A DNA stretch of 36,019 nt from IMG/VR virus record IMGVR_UViG_3300046654_000024, positions 1 to 36,019 of that record; one strand, written 5' to 3'. Source of the stretch: a virus. The notes beneath the pieces were generated by a model. It had not been told where the DNA came from. It saw only the letters and a program-made list of their open reading frames with translations, and ran no database searches. Made by a program: the position numbers and the translations under genes. Below, piece by piece: positions 27,629-34,177 of the stretch (position 1 is its first letter; every line of letters starts with the position of its first letter).

Positions 27629-28422
27629 ACATCCCCCTTCATTCCCTTGCCGGTGTTCGGTTGGTAGACTTCGGCCCCACGAACCCGCTCCACGGCCGCC
27701 TCGCGCGTGAGTCCGTATCGCCGCTGAAGCGCGAGGATCTTCTCCTCCTGTGCGGAAGTCTCATCATCCATCGTCTGGATCGAACCGCCATTGAAAAGGA
27801 CCTGCTGGAATTCCTTCTGCTGCTTGGCGAACTTGCCGAAGTCCAACACCACGGCGTCAAGCGCCAGGATCTTCTGCGCGTCCTGCTTCTTGATGAATAA
27901 CTGGAGGTCGTCCAACTTGGAGATGACGCCTTGGAGATCGGCATGGAGGAGGAGTTCGGAATCAATCGCCTTCACGGCCAGTGCCGTAGCGATCTCTTCC
28001 AGGCGGCCGTCGATGCCCTTCCATTGTTCGAGTGCTTCATCAAACTGCTTCCGGCTTGCCAACTCGTGGCGTATCTCTGCCATCTTATCCAACATTGGAC
28101 CAGTGGCCGTGGTAGACTCCATCATCGCAATGGCGAACACATGGAACTCACCCTGCAATGCGGCAGTGCGATCCACTTGATCCGTCAGCGCGTTACTGAT
28201 ATTCAGCAACATGCCGGACTGCATTCCCATCTCTGGATTCGGCCGGCGCAATCCTTCGTTCACCGATGCCAGCGCCACCAGGATCTCACTGAGCCGCTGA
28301 ACCGTCAGGTCTGCTTTACTGTGATGGTTCGGTAAATGGTGCAGCACCCACCGGAAACCCAGGATGATACCCGCAAAGCTGGCGAGCATCCCCAGAATTA
28401 CAAACACGTCTTTGATATTCAT
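27625..28422 (-). CDS. Membrane-anchored coiled-coil protein
   Basis: 265 residues. An N-terminal membrane segment (DVFVILGMLASFAGIILGFR, about 5-24) is followed by a long helical region (QRLSEILVALASVNEGLRRP, GRLEEIATALAVKAIDSELL, ILALDAVVLDFGKFAKQQKE). It ends with LALQRRYGLTREAAVERVRG. A near copy of the palindrome (28087-28100) is read as GPMLD. First gene after the hairpin at 28444-28470. Function unknown. Confidence 0.68.
   Translation of the reverse strand: MNIKDVFVILGMLASFAGIILGFRWVLHHLPNHHSKADLTVQRLSEILVALASVNEGLRRPNPEMGMQSGMLLNISNALTDQVDRTAALQGEFHVFAIAMMESTTATGPMLDKMAEIRHELASRKQFDEALEQWKGIDGRLEEIATALAVKAIDSELLLHADLQGVISKLDDLQLFIKKQDAQKILALDAVVLDFGKFAKQQKEFQQVLFNGGSIQTMDDETSAQEEKILALQRRYGLTREAAVERVRGAEVYQPNTGKGMKGDV
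28087..28100. repeat. Near copy of the 14-bp palindrome (ATCCAACATTGGAC)
   Basis: One mismatch to GTCCAAYRTTGGAC at the first base. It lies inside the gene at 27625-28422 and encodes GPMLD. Confidence 0.7.
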
Positions 28423-28443
28423 GAAGTCCTTTTCAAGAAAGAT

Positions 28444-28470
28444 CCGCCGCCTGGACTAGCCAAGCGGCGG
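28444..28470 (-). terminator. Hairpin between operons
   Basis: CCGCCGC (28464-28470 read on the minus strand) pairs with GCGGCGG (28444-28450) around a 13-nt loop, followed by ATCTTTCTT. The T-run is broken, so this is a weak terminator or attenuator. The remainder of 28423-28521 shows no gene. Confidence 0.55.
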
Positions 28471-28521
28471 GTGCAAAGGAGCACGTAGAAGCTACCGACG
28501 TCTCCAATTATGGCACCCCTG

Positions 28522-28866
28522 TTACTGAATGTCCTTGCCATTGATGTTCCGGAAGCACCCTCGGTCCATCAGAAACTTCACGCCAACATCCGTGTACTGG
28601 TTAACGCGGGCCTTCGAAATCAGCGGCCCACTGCGCACTACCCGGTCCTTTTCCAACATGCCGTCCTGTTCCAGGGAACGGCTTATCTCCTGCCACGGCT
28701 TACCCTGGAGGAACAAGAGCGCTGCGCGTACGGCCACCTTCAGCCGGTCCTGCCGCCATGCCGGCCATTCAGGCGGAGGCGCCGGGGCCTTGCCACGGTA
28801 GATCTTGGGGTCCACCGCCGTCATCTCGCCTCTGGTGATCGCACTACGCAGCGCTCGTGGAGTCAT
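28522..28866 (-). CDS. Hypothetical protein, possible winged helix
   Basis: 114 residues. N-terminal MTPRALRSAITRGEMTAVDP, then RQDRLKVAVRAALLFLQGKP and WQEISRSLEQDGMLEKDRVV with a C-terminal GVKFLMDRGCFRNINGKD. The helix-turn-helix-like spacing suggests a winged-helix DNA binder, though this is not certain. Its ATG overlaps the previous stop as ATGA. Confidence 0.65.
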   Translation of the reverse strand: MTPRALRSAITRGEMTAVDPKIYRGKAPAPPPEWPAWRQDRLKVAVRAALLFLQGKPWQEISRSLEQDGMLEKDRVVRSGPLISKARVNQYTDVGVKFLMDRGCFRNINGKDIQ

Positions 28867-29132
28867 TGTTTGTTACCTTCGTGTTCTTCAGCGGCGGCCA
28901 GCCACGCGGGGACTGGAGCGCCGTTGTAGATCATCTCCAGGAACTCCAGCGCCATCGTGGCGGCATTGGACTCCACGTCCTCGATCCGTTGCCAGTTCGG
29001 GGTGGTAGGGTCCGCCGCATCGCTGAACCGCTGCATGGCGTGGATCAGTTTGTTGGGGCCGCCGTGGCGAAGCTCATACATGAGCCCTGCTGTTTTGATT
29101 TGCTCGAAGATGAGCGTACACTTGTCAAACAA
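28863..29132 (-). CDS. Hypothetical protein with TTG start
   Basis: 89 residues if the TTG at 29132 is the start; GGAGGAG lies 4 nt upstream and the TTG overlaps the RyR gene's stop region (TTGTTTGA). Sequence: MFDKCTLIFEQIKTAGLMYE, LRHGGPNKLIHAMQRFSDAA, then NAATMALEFLEMIYNGAPVP. It is helical and acidic at its end. Upstream in-frame codons lie in the RyR gene. No family recognised. Confidence 0.6.
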   Translation of the reverse strand: MFDKCTLIFEQIKTAGLMYELRHGGPNKLIHAMQRFSDAADPTTPNWQRIEDVESNAATMALEFLEMIYNGAPVPAWLAAAEEHEGNKQ

Positions 29133-29490
29133 GAGGCTCCTCCAGGTTGGCTTGGACGAATGCCGACACCACAGCCTTGAAAAGGTAGCCCTTGAGCCGT
29201 TGCTCCACAGGGAGTTGTTCGTACGGCACAAGGCACGGGTGCGTCTTCAGGGCAGCGTTCTTCTCTGCCCCCCACACCCAACCATCCTTCACCTTGTCGG
29301 CGCACCAAGCATCGTGCTGCGTTGAAGCCGGCGCTCCTGGAGTGGAGATCGCAAACACTACCCCTTCAATGGCGGAGTACTTCTGCCACTGTTCAGCCTC
29401 GTCCCATGGCTTCTGAGTTTGGTCACCGATCGTTTGGCAGAACGCTCGGTTTGTCTCGTGGCACACGCGTGCGATTTGTTCGATTTCCAT
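29125..29490 (-). CDS. RyR-domain protein
   Basis: 121 residues matching the RyR domain (as in ryanodine receptors, also frequent in phages and bacteria): IEQIARVCHETNRAFCQTIG, then KPWDEAEQWQKYSAIEGVVF, DAWCADKVKDGWVWGAEKNA and THPCLVPYEQLPVEQRLKGY. Its biochemical role in phages is unknown; links to nucleotide signalling have been proposed. It lies just after the ParB-like gene (1 nt between stop and ATG). Confidence 0.78.
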   Translation of the reverse strand: MEIEQIARVCHETNRAFCQTIGDQTQKPWDEAEQWQKYSAIEGVVFAISTPGAPASTQHDAWCADKVKDGWVWGAEKNAALKTHPCLVPYEQLPVEQRLKGYLFKAVVSAFVQANLEEPLV

Positions 29491-29491
29491 G

Positions 29492-30385
29492 TTACGCCTC
29501 CTGGACGGCCAGCTTGCCGTCGCCCTCGTAGCGGAAGGTCACCTTCGACAGGGAGACCTCCTTCACCACAACTTCCGTCTCTACCTGCGCCCGATTGTTC
29601 TTTCCCACGACCTTCAGCGTCACCGTCTGCCCCGGCCGACCCATGAAGTAGTAGGCATATTCAGCCGTGTTGAACAGTTCCACCACCTCGGCCTCATCCA
29701 CCTGATCGAGATCGATCCAACTTTGGATCTGCTTGAGGATCGCCGCCTTGGTTGGCTTCACGTCCTTGGGAGTACGCTCCCGTGCTGTTGCCTCACGCGG
29801 CGCCGGACTCTCATCGTCCTGTTTCCCGCTGGCCGGGCTGGCTGCCGTTCCTACGTTCTTCTTGTCCGCCCGCTTCTTGGATTTCTCCGTCTTCACTTCC
29901 GGGGTCTCGCCGCGCCGGGCATCGGCGATCAAGCTCTGGGAGCACCCGACCAGACGGGCAAGGTCCTTGTCCTTCATCTCTCCCAGGTCGGCATCGAGTA
30001 CCGCCATCTCGGCCGCGTGCCGCTTCTCGGCGTTCGTCATGGGAGCACCGTGGTGGCCGTTCTCCCCCAGGGCGAACCGGAGAGCCCGAGACTTTGTGCC
30101 CTGTCGGTAGACGGTCGGGATGGTCTCGGCCTTTTCCGCCAAGGCCGCGTCGATCCGGTGGAACCCGTCTGCGATCCAGCGTGGTCCATCGTCGGTTTCG
30201 TAGAAGACGGTGATGGGATCCATCGTCCCTACCTTGCCGTCCTCTCCGTTGTCCTTCATGATCTTGCGGTAGCGATCGACCTTCGCCGGATCGATCCCTC
30301 CGCGAACCTGGAGGGAGTGGTCGTACGTCAGGACCAACTCCAACGGTGCGCATTTTTTCTTGTCGGTTGCTATTGTCGGTGTCAC
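29492..30385 (-). CDS. ParB/sulfiredoxin-domain protein
   Basis: 297 residues from the GTG at 30385 (GGAGAG 9 nt upstream). A longer frame to 30457 is rejected because the promoter lies inside it. ParB N-terminal fold: PITVFYETDD, then WIADGFHRIDAA (about 70-81), as in ParB box regions, and GENGHHG (107-113). A helix-turn-helix follows (KDKDLARLVGCSQSLIADAR, about 138-157). The C-terminal half is charged, then QSWIDLDQVDEAEVVELFNT. Homologues bind centromere-like palindromes as CTP-dependent clamps or act as nucleases. It might bind the dispersed palindrome; not shown. Confidence 0.8.
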   Translation of the reverse strand: MTPTIATDKKKCAPLELVLTYDHSLQVRGGIDPAKVDRYRKIMKDNGEDGKVGTMDPITVFYETDDGPRWIADGFHRIDAALAEKAETIPTVYRQGTKSRALRFALGENGHHGAPMTNAEKRHAAEMAVLDADLGEMKDKDLARLVGCSQSLIADARRGETPEVKTEKSKKRADKKNVGTAASPASGKQDDESPAPREATARERTPKDVKPTKAAILKQIQSWIDLDQVDEAEVVELFNTAEYAYYFMGRPGQTVTLKVVGKNNRAQVETEVVVKEVSLSKVTFRYEGDGKLAVQEA

Positions 30386-30409
30386 TTCGGTGTGCTCTCC
30401 ATGGCATCC

Positions 30410-30438
30410 AGAGTAAACCCCCTCCACTATAAAGTCAA
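30410..30438 (-). promoter_or_regulatory. Sigma70-type promoter of the ParB-like operon
   Basis: On the minus strand TTGACT (30433-30438), 17-bp spacer, TACTCT (30410-30415). The start site near 30403 leaves an 18-nt leader with the GGAGAG ribosome site before the GTG at 30385. Confidence 0.72.
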
Positions 30439-30463
30439 GACCTTTCCTTTTGGGCAAACAAAA

Positions 30464-30494
30464 ACCCCGGCGCGAGTGGTCTCGAAACCGGGGT
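30464..30494 (-). terminator. Intrinsic terminator of the right operon
   Basis: On the minus strand ACCCCGG and CCGGGGT (30488-30494 and 30464-30470) form a 7-bp stem, with a loop of 17 nt, followed by TTTTTGTTTG. Ends transcription of the genes from 30517 upward. Confidence 0.85.
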
Positions 30495-30516
30495 CATGGC
30501 GCCGAGAAACTGGGGG

Positions 30517-30696
30517 TTAGCACTTCGGCAAAGGGAGATACGGTTTCAACACCGGGCGATACCCCAACTCCACGAGCCGATCATTCGGAAGCCACCAATC
30601 GCCATCCTCAACCCATCCCATTCCGCGCAGCACGTCGTACGGCGTGAGTGGGTTGCCTGGACCGGCGTTGCTGATTCCCGTCTGTTGGGAGATCAT
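30517..30696 (-). CDS. Small hypothetical protein (59 aa)
   Basis: ATG at 30694-30696 overlaps the upstream stop as ATGA. Product: MISQQTGISNAGPGNPLTPY, DVLRGMGWVEDGDWWLPNDR, LVELGYRPVLKPYLPLPKC. It looks like a compact Trp/Pro-rich domain; the GYRPV pattern also occurs in the gene at 33388-33702. Ends 20 nt before the terminator, so it is the last gene of its operon. Confidence 0.65.
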   Translation of the reverse strand: MISQQTGISNAGPGNPLTPYDVLRGMGWVEDGDWWLPNDRLVELGYRPVLKPYLPLPKC

Positions 30697-30989
30697 GCCT
30701 TCACCGGAGCAGTAGGAACGGGCGGTGGCGGAGCGGGAGGTGGGTCGGCCTTAGTGATCACAGAAGTTTGCGAGGACTGGCCGGGTTTGGGATCTCCCGC
30801 CTGCTGTGGCATGGACCTACCAAACTTGTAACTGATGACGGAAGTGAAGGCGATGGCGATCACTTCCGTAACGCGATCCGCTGCCTTTGAGTATGCTGGG
30901 ACGACGAAGAATGAGAGCGCCGCCAGGAACAGTAGTGCTGCCCCAAGCTCGACGACTAGCCAGCTATCACCGCTCATCTTTTCATTCAT
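30693..30989 (-). CDS. Small membrane protein, holin-like candidate
   Basis: 98 residues, GAGG 5 nt upstream. An N-terminal membrane segment (LVVELGAALLFLAALSFFVV, about 11-30) and a second weaker one (VTEVIAIAFTSVISYKFG, about 40-57), then a Pro-rich soluble tail (ADPPPAPPPPVPTAPVKA). Two-segment topology with a polar tail fits small holins, but the family is not identified. The neighbours are another short protein and a lipoprotein, so a lysis role is possible. Confidence 0.65.
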   Translation of the reverse strand: MNEKMSGDSWLVVELGAALLFLAALSFFVVPAYSKAADRVTEVIAIAFTSVISYKFGRSMPQQAGDPKPGQSSQTSVITKADPPPAPPPPVPTAPVKA

Positions 30990-30997
30990 CTCGGCCT

Positions 30998-31222
30998 CTA
31001 TACGATAGGGTGCGATGCTTGGTCCGCGTCGATCTTAGAGATCAACGCATCGGCGGCCGTGTCGTTGGTCCCCGTCATGGCAGACAGGACAGCGATCAAC
31101 TCGGCATCGCTCATTTGCGGATACTGCTTTCTGAACTCCATCACCGCCTTGAACAAATTGGCGACCGCTGGAATCCCGGTAGCAGCGAGTCCGAGGAGCG
31201 CATTCAAGCTTTCCTGCGTCAT
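30998..31222 (-). CDS. Small hypothetical helical protein
   Basis: 74 residues: MTQESLNALLGLAATGIPAV, ANLFKAVMEFRKQYPQMSDA, ELIAVLSAMTGTNDTAADAL, ending ISKIDADQASHPIV. Mostly amphipathic helices. Start overlaps the lipoprotein gene's stop as ATGA. Belongs to the putative lysis/envelope group. Not recognised. Confidence 0.65.
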   Translation of the reverse strand: MTQESLNALLGLAATGIPAVANLFKAVMEFRKQYPQMSDAELIAVLSAMTGTNDTAADALISKIDADQASHPIV

Positions 31223-31680
31223 AACGTAGGCCCTCCCACCGCACCGCTGATCTGATTCACGATCAGCACCACCGAAGCGATCAGCACCCGCGCGGCTGGT
31301 GAGACATGAGCCTGGACTTCTCCCAGCCCCAAGGAAGCCATAGTTTGCAGGATTTGAACCCGTTGCACCGCCCAGGTGTCACCAGAGCGTAGCTCCTTGT
31401 CCACCTTCTTCATAGCGACCGCACCGGACCGGCAAACGTTCTCAATAGTCCGGACGTCGGCTGCATCCACCTTTCCCGCATCACGAGCCGCGATTGAGGT
31501 GGTAACCGCTCCATCGCACGCGGCGATGAACGCGCCGGCCGCATTGGCTACAGTGATCTGCGGCGGAGTCGGAGGGGGAGGAGTTGATGTATTCGGAGCT
31601 TTGCCGGCGCAGGACACGAGGCAGAGGAACAATAGGGCCACGGCAGCTAAGCTAAGTTTTCTGTTTCGGAAATTCCGCAT
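31219..31680 (-). CDS. Lipoprotein
   Basis: 153 residues from the ATG at 31680 (GGAG 8 nt upstream). The N-terminus MRNFRNRKLSLAAVALLFLC continues LVSC, a lipobox with Cys about 24, so it should be processed by signal peptidase II and lipid-anchored. The mature part has a Pro-rich linker (NTSTPPPPTPPQ) and helical domain FIAACDGAVTTSIAARDAGK. Could serve as an Rz1-like or superinfection-exclusion lipoprotein. Its own promoter is at 31721-31749. Confidence 0.7.
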   Translation of the reverse strand: MRNFRNRKLSLAAVALLFLCLVSCAGKAPNTSTPPPPTPPQITVANAAGAFIAACDGAVTTSIAARDAGKVDAADVRTIENVCRSGAVAMKKVDKELRSGDTWAVQRVQILQTMASLGLGEVQAHVSPAARVLIASVVLIVNQISGAVGGPTL

Positions 31681-31720
31681 TCGTTTTTCTCCAATTGGTA
31701 CTGCTAACGTTAGCACCCTT

Positions 31721-31749
31721 ATGATGGACTTTACTCGGGGTAAAGTCAA
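31721..31749 (-). promoter_or_regulatory. Probable promoter before the lipoprotein gene
   Basis: On the minus strand TTGACT (31744-31749), 17-bp spacer, CATCAT (31721-31726; 4 of 6). The spacer contains an inverted repeat GACTTTAC...GTAAAGTC (31728-31748) that could be an operator. Confidence 0.5.
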
Positions 31750-31753
31750 GGGG

Positions 31754-31972
31754 TTACTCTTCTGAGTCTTGGGCGGCCAGGGTCGCCTGGAACTGCCCTG
31801 CATCCCACTCGTCATGGCTCCGCCCTGGTGGGTATGGGTTGGAATCGTTACCCTTCAACTCGCTGCCGGGCCATTCGGCCTCCATGTATGCCACCCATCC
31901 CTGTATGCGCGGGGTGAGTTTCTGGTACTCGGCCAAGGTAACTAGCCCCTTCTTCTCGGAAGGTTGTATCAT
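31754..31972 (-). CDS. Small hypothetical phage protein
   Basis: 72 residues: MIQPSEKKGLVTLAEYQKLT, PRIQGWVAYMEAEWPGSELK, GNDSNPYPPGRSHDEWDAGQ and a short acidic end. The LTPRxQGWxxYMxxEWPGSEL pattern recurs in many phage genomes with no known function. Overlaps the exonuclease stop as ATGA. Confidence 0.72.
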   Translation of the reverse strand: MIQPSEKKGLVTLAEYQKLTPRIQGWVAYMEAEWPGSELKGNDSNPYPPGRSHDEWDAGQFQATLAAQDSEE

Positions 31973-32730
31973 GCTACCTCCGCCAGTCGATCGAACTCCG
32001 CCATCAACGCTTCCCTGGTGGATTCCGGGAAGTCCTTGTTGAGCATCCAGTGGCCGAACCCCGGCTCGTCGCTCACCTTCTTATCCCGCTGCGGGCCAAA
32101 CGCATAGCGGGCGTCTCCATCCTTGTCGCGGTAGAGTTTCCCAGCGACGTCGATGTACGGGTTATCCTGGATCCGCGAGAAGTCGGCGATGGAGCCAAGC
32201 TCCATCGCCGCCAACTCCGGGTACATCCCGATCTGCCCCAGGAACACATCCAGTGTCGCGGCAGCATCGGCTAGAGCCCCGTGGGCGCCATCGTGCTCCC
32301 GGCCGCAATACTTCCGCACCGCGTCCTCCAGCTTCTTGGGTTCCTTCTTACTGAAGATCCCGAAGCAGTCGATAACCCGAACCCCGGTGAGATCGAGCTT
32401 GTGTCCGGCTCGGCGCAGTTCCTCGTCCAACATTGGAAGGTCCATGCGCCATGGGTTGTATCCGGCCAGATCCTTACCTGCTATCGATCTGGCCACCTTA
32501 CCGGCGTAGTCGGCGAACAGTGGGCAGTCCTTGACGTCCTCGTCGGTGATTCCGTGGACCTCCGTTGAGGCCGGCGGAATCGGCATCTCCGGGTTGAACC
32601 GCTTGCTCCACGGCACCCTCTGTCCATCCGGGAGGTAGGCCACCATGCCTAGCTCGACGATCCGGTCATGCACCGGGTCAACCCCGGTGCTTTCGATATC
32701 CAGGAATACTATAGGCCGTTCGATCTTCAC
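31969..32730 (-). CDS. DnaQ-like DEDDh 3'-5' exonuclease
   Basis: 253 residues from the GTG at 32730 (AAAGGGG upstream, GTGA overlap). Exo I IVFLDIESTGVDPVHDRIVE (about 7-26, the DxE pair), Exo II within DLAGYNPWRMDLPML (Asn and Asp), Exo III HGALADAAATLDVF (His and Asp). This is the DEDDh family of proofreading and single-strand exonucleases. A C-terminal region of about 80 residues (YIDVAGKLYRDKDGDARYAF, DEPGFGHWMLNKDFPESTRE) follows, a KDFP-type module seen in some phage DnaQ-like proteins. Likely in phage replication or recombination. Confidence 0.88.
   Translation of the reverse strand: MKIERPIVFLDIESTGVDPVHDRIVELGMVAYLPDGQRVPWSKRFNPEMPIPPASTEVHGITDEDVKDCPLFADYAGKVARSIAGKDLAGYNPWRMDLPMLDEELRRAGHKLDLTGVRVIDCFGIFSKKEPKKLEDAVRKYCGREHDGAHGALADAAATLDVFLGQIGMYPELAAMELGSIADFSRIQDNPYIDVAGKLYRDKDGDARYAFGPQRDKKVSDEPGFGHWMLNKDFPESTREALMAEFDRLAEVA
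32425..32438. repeat. Near copy of the 14-bp palindrome (GTCCAACATTGGAA)
   Basis: One mismatch at the last base. It lies in the exonuclease gene, where it encodes LPMLDEEL. Confidence 0.65.
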
Positions 32731-32999
32731 TTGTTCCCCTTTACTCTTCGGCGCCGCTCGGCCTCCAGATCCCGCAGCGCCCGCAGCCTGACCCGGCCTT
32801 GAGCTTCCCCACCATCCCAGCACCCAGACCGCTCCATGGACTCCAGTTCCGCCAACTCCTCCAGAGTCCGTATCCTCCGGCTGTAAGATCCTACCTGTTC
32901 CCACCGGCCGGAGAGGTGGGCCACCACCGCAATCAAGAGTGGAACCACAATGTGGACTACTATCAGCACCGGTCTCGTCGTTGGAATCCAGTCGCTCAT
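32727..32999 (-). CDS. Small membrane protein
   Basis: 90 residues from the ATG at 32999 (GGGGAG 7 nt upstream). One hydrophobic segment (PVLIVVHIVVPLLIAVVAHL, about 10-29), then basic and helical: SYSRRIRTLEELAELESMER with EAQGRVRLRALRDLEAERRR. Its stop overlaps the exonuclease GTG. Possible role at the host membrane; not recognised. Confidence 0.6.
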   Translation of the reverse strand: MSDWIPTTRPVLIVVHIVVPLLIAVVAHLSGRWEQVGSYSRRIRTLEELAELESMERSGCWDGGEAQGRVRLRALRDLEAERRRRVKGNK

Positions 33000-33191
33000 T
33001 TTTCTTCTCCCCTTATCACCGCCGCTAAGGCGACGATCTTCTGTTTGGCAGTGGCGTGGAGTAACAGCCAGCGCTCTGTAGTCACCTTCGGCCATCCGGT
33101 AGATCGACTCCCGGCTCAACTGGGACGGGCTGCACCCCTCCAACCTGCCGGCCGCCTGAATCCGGCGTTCTTCAATCTCCAACCGGGTCAT
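32996..33191 (-). CDS. Small helical protein, frame broken near 33090
   Basis: ATG at 33189-33191 (ATGA overlap) opens MTRLEIEERRIQAAGRLEGC, then SPSQLSRESIYRMAEG. The frame then becomes Arg-rich and runs without stop into the membrane protein. One frame over, TTERWLLLHATAKQKIVALA, then AVIRGEEK, is a better protein ending at 32996, 1 nt before that gene's ATG. A +1 shift joins them into about 65 residues. A sequence error or a real frameshift is likely. Confidence 0.42.
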
Positions 33192-33370
33192 AGTATCCAC
33201 CAACCCTTCACCAGTAAGACTACCGCCTGCGCCACGTTCAGGCTGATCGACGCGAGCAAGAACCACCACAACCGGCGGTCCCGCTGCTTCACATGTCGCA
33301 CCTGATCCCATGCCATCCACAACTCGTCCTGCTTCCGTCGCATCGTCGAACGACTCACCACTCCTGCCAT
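33188..33370 (-). CDS. Small membrane-associated protein
   Basis: 60 residues from the ATG at 33370 (GGAGGA 6 nt upstream; an ATG at 33388 overlapping the previous stop is the alternative). Basic N-terminal MAGVVSRSTMRRKQDELWMA, then a hydrophobic C-terminus (WWFLLASISLNVAQAVVLLV). One membrane pass is predicted. Unknown. Confidence 0.55.
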   Translation of the reverse strand: MAGVVSRSTMRRKQDELWMAWDQVRHVKQRDRRLWWFLLASISLNVAQAVVLLVKGWWIL

Positions 33371-33387
33371 ATTGTATCCTCCGGCCA

Positions 33388-33702
33388 TCACGCCACCCCC
33401 ATCACGTCTCTCGCCCGCAATAAACAACTCTCCGCCGTAGGAGCATGGAACGACTGCTCCAGCGCCTTATCGAAGTCCGTCCGTAGCGGAAACGGTTTAC
33501 ACTCCACCGGCCGATACCCTAATGTCCGCAAGTCGCTCTCCCCCATCACCGTGTACGGCCGCGTTGTCCAGCTTGGCCGGCGGATCGCAAACGTCACGCT
33601 CGTCCGTTTGTGGTGGCTAACATCCCTCACGATCCGCAGAAGGCCAGCCCCCGACTCTAGCACGTCACCCTTCTTGATGTTCTTGATCCAGTCTGATCCC
33701 AT
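33388..33702 (-). CDS. Hypothetical protein
   Basis: 104 residues from the ATG at 33702 (GGAGGAGG closely upstream). N-terminal MGSDWIKNIKKGDVLESGAG, LLRIVRDVSHHKRTSVTFAI, then SDLRTLGYRPVECKPFPLRT and FDKALEQSFHAPTAESCLLR. A beta-rich small domain similar to phage proteins with a KKGDVL-type opening. Operon member; function unknown. Confidence 0.65.
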   Translation of the reverse strand: MGSDWIKNIKKGDVLESGAGLLRIVRDVSHHKRTSVTFAIRRPSWTTRPYTVMGESDLRTLGYRPVECKPFPLRTDFDKALEQSFHAPTAESCLLRARDVMGVA

Positions 33703-33880
33703 TACGCCTCCTCCCGGCCAACCGCTCCTGCCTCCGTATCCCCGCCGCCAATGCCACACGAGACACCCACTGCAACCGACACCCCTCCCGCAACGCTACC
33801 TCTTTATAAGGTTGTCCCGCCCGAATCCCATCCAGTATCCGGTTCCGCCGGTTCAACTGCTCTAACCCCTTGGTAGTCAC
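33665..33880 (-). CDS. Small HTH-like basic protein
   Basis: 71 residues, GTG start with GGGAGG 4 nt upstream and GTGA overlap. LEQLNRRNRILDGIRAGQPY, KEVALREGCRLQWVSRVALA and a basic RRQERLAGRRR end: two helices spaced as in a helix-turn-helix. It overlaps the next gene by 38 nt. A regulator is likely but not proven. Confidence 0.55.
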   Translation of the reverse strand: MTTKGLEQLNRRNRILDGIRAGQPYKEVALREGCRLQWVSRVALAAGIRRQERLAGRRRNGIRLDQEHQEG

Positions 33881-34176
33881 ACCACCTCCCGATCCTTCTT
33901 GCGCTGCAATCGGTCGATCTCGGCCGCAATCAAGGCTCCGGCCTTCACAAGGTTACGGATCGGATCGGGCGACGGCTTCCACCAGCGAAGATCCCACGGC
34001 CACGACAATGGACGCGGGTAGTCCGAGTGCTGTATCTGGCACACCGCGTTTCCCGCATAACTCACCGCCGCCTGCGTCAGGTCTCCGAAGCGGTGCTCGT
34101 CGTCGTGCTCGGCCGTCCACCCCTCCACAGAAACCTGCCTCTCCCTTTCTGCCGATATCCTCTCGATGCCCGTCAT
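33877..34176 (-). CDS. Conserved hypothetical phage protein
   Basis: 99 residues: RISAERERQVSVEGWTAEHD, EHRFGDLTQAAVSYAGNAV, then WPWDLRWWKPSPDPIRNLVK and AGALIAAEIDRLQRKKDRE. This pattern is widespread in phages and prophages without an assigned function. Start 1 nt from the NUDIX stop. Confidence 0.82.
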   Translation of the reverse strand: MTGIERISAERERQVSVEGWTAEHDDEHRFGDLTQAAVSYAGNAVCQIQHSDYPRPLSWPWDLRWWKPSPDPIRNLVKAGALIAAEIDRLQRKKDREVV

Positions 34177-34177
34177 G

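Noticed and set aside
26972-27900. Plus-strand frames opposite the genes at 26600 and 27625
   Set aside because: They are shadows; the minus-strand genes have ATGA coupling and balanced composition.
30386-30457. A longer ParB-like protein starting with TTG at 30457
   Set aside because: The stretch contains the promoter boxes TTGACT and TACTCT and no ribosome site; the GTG at 30385 has GGAGAG.
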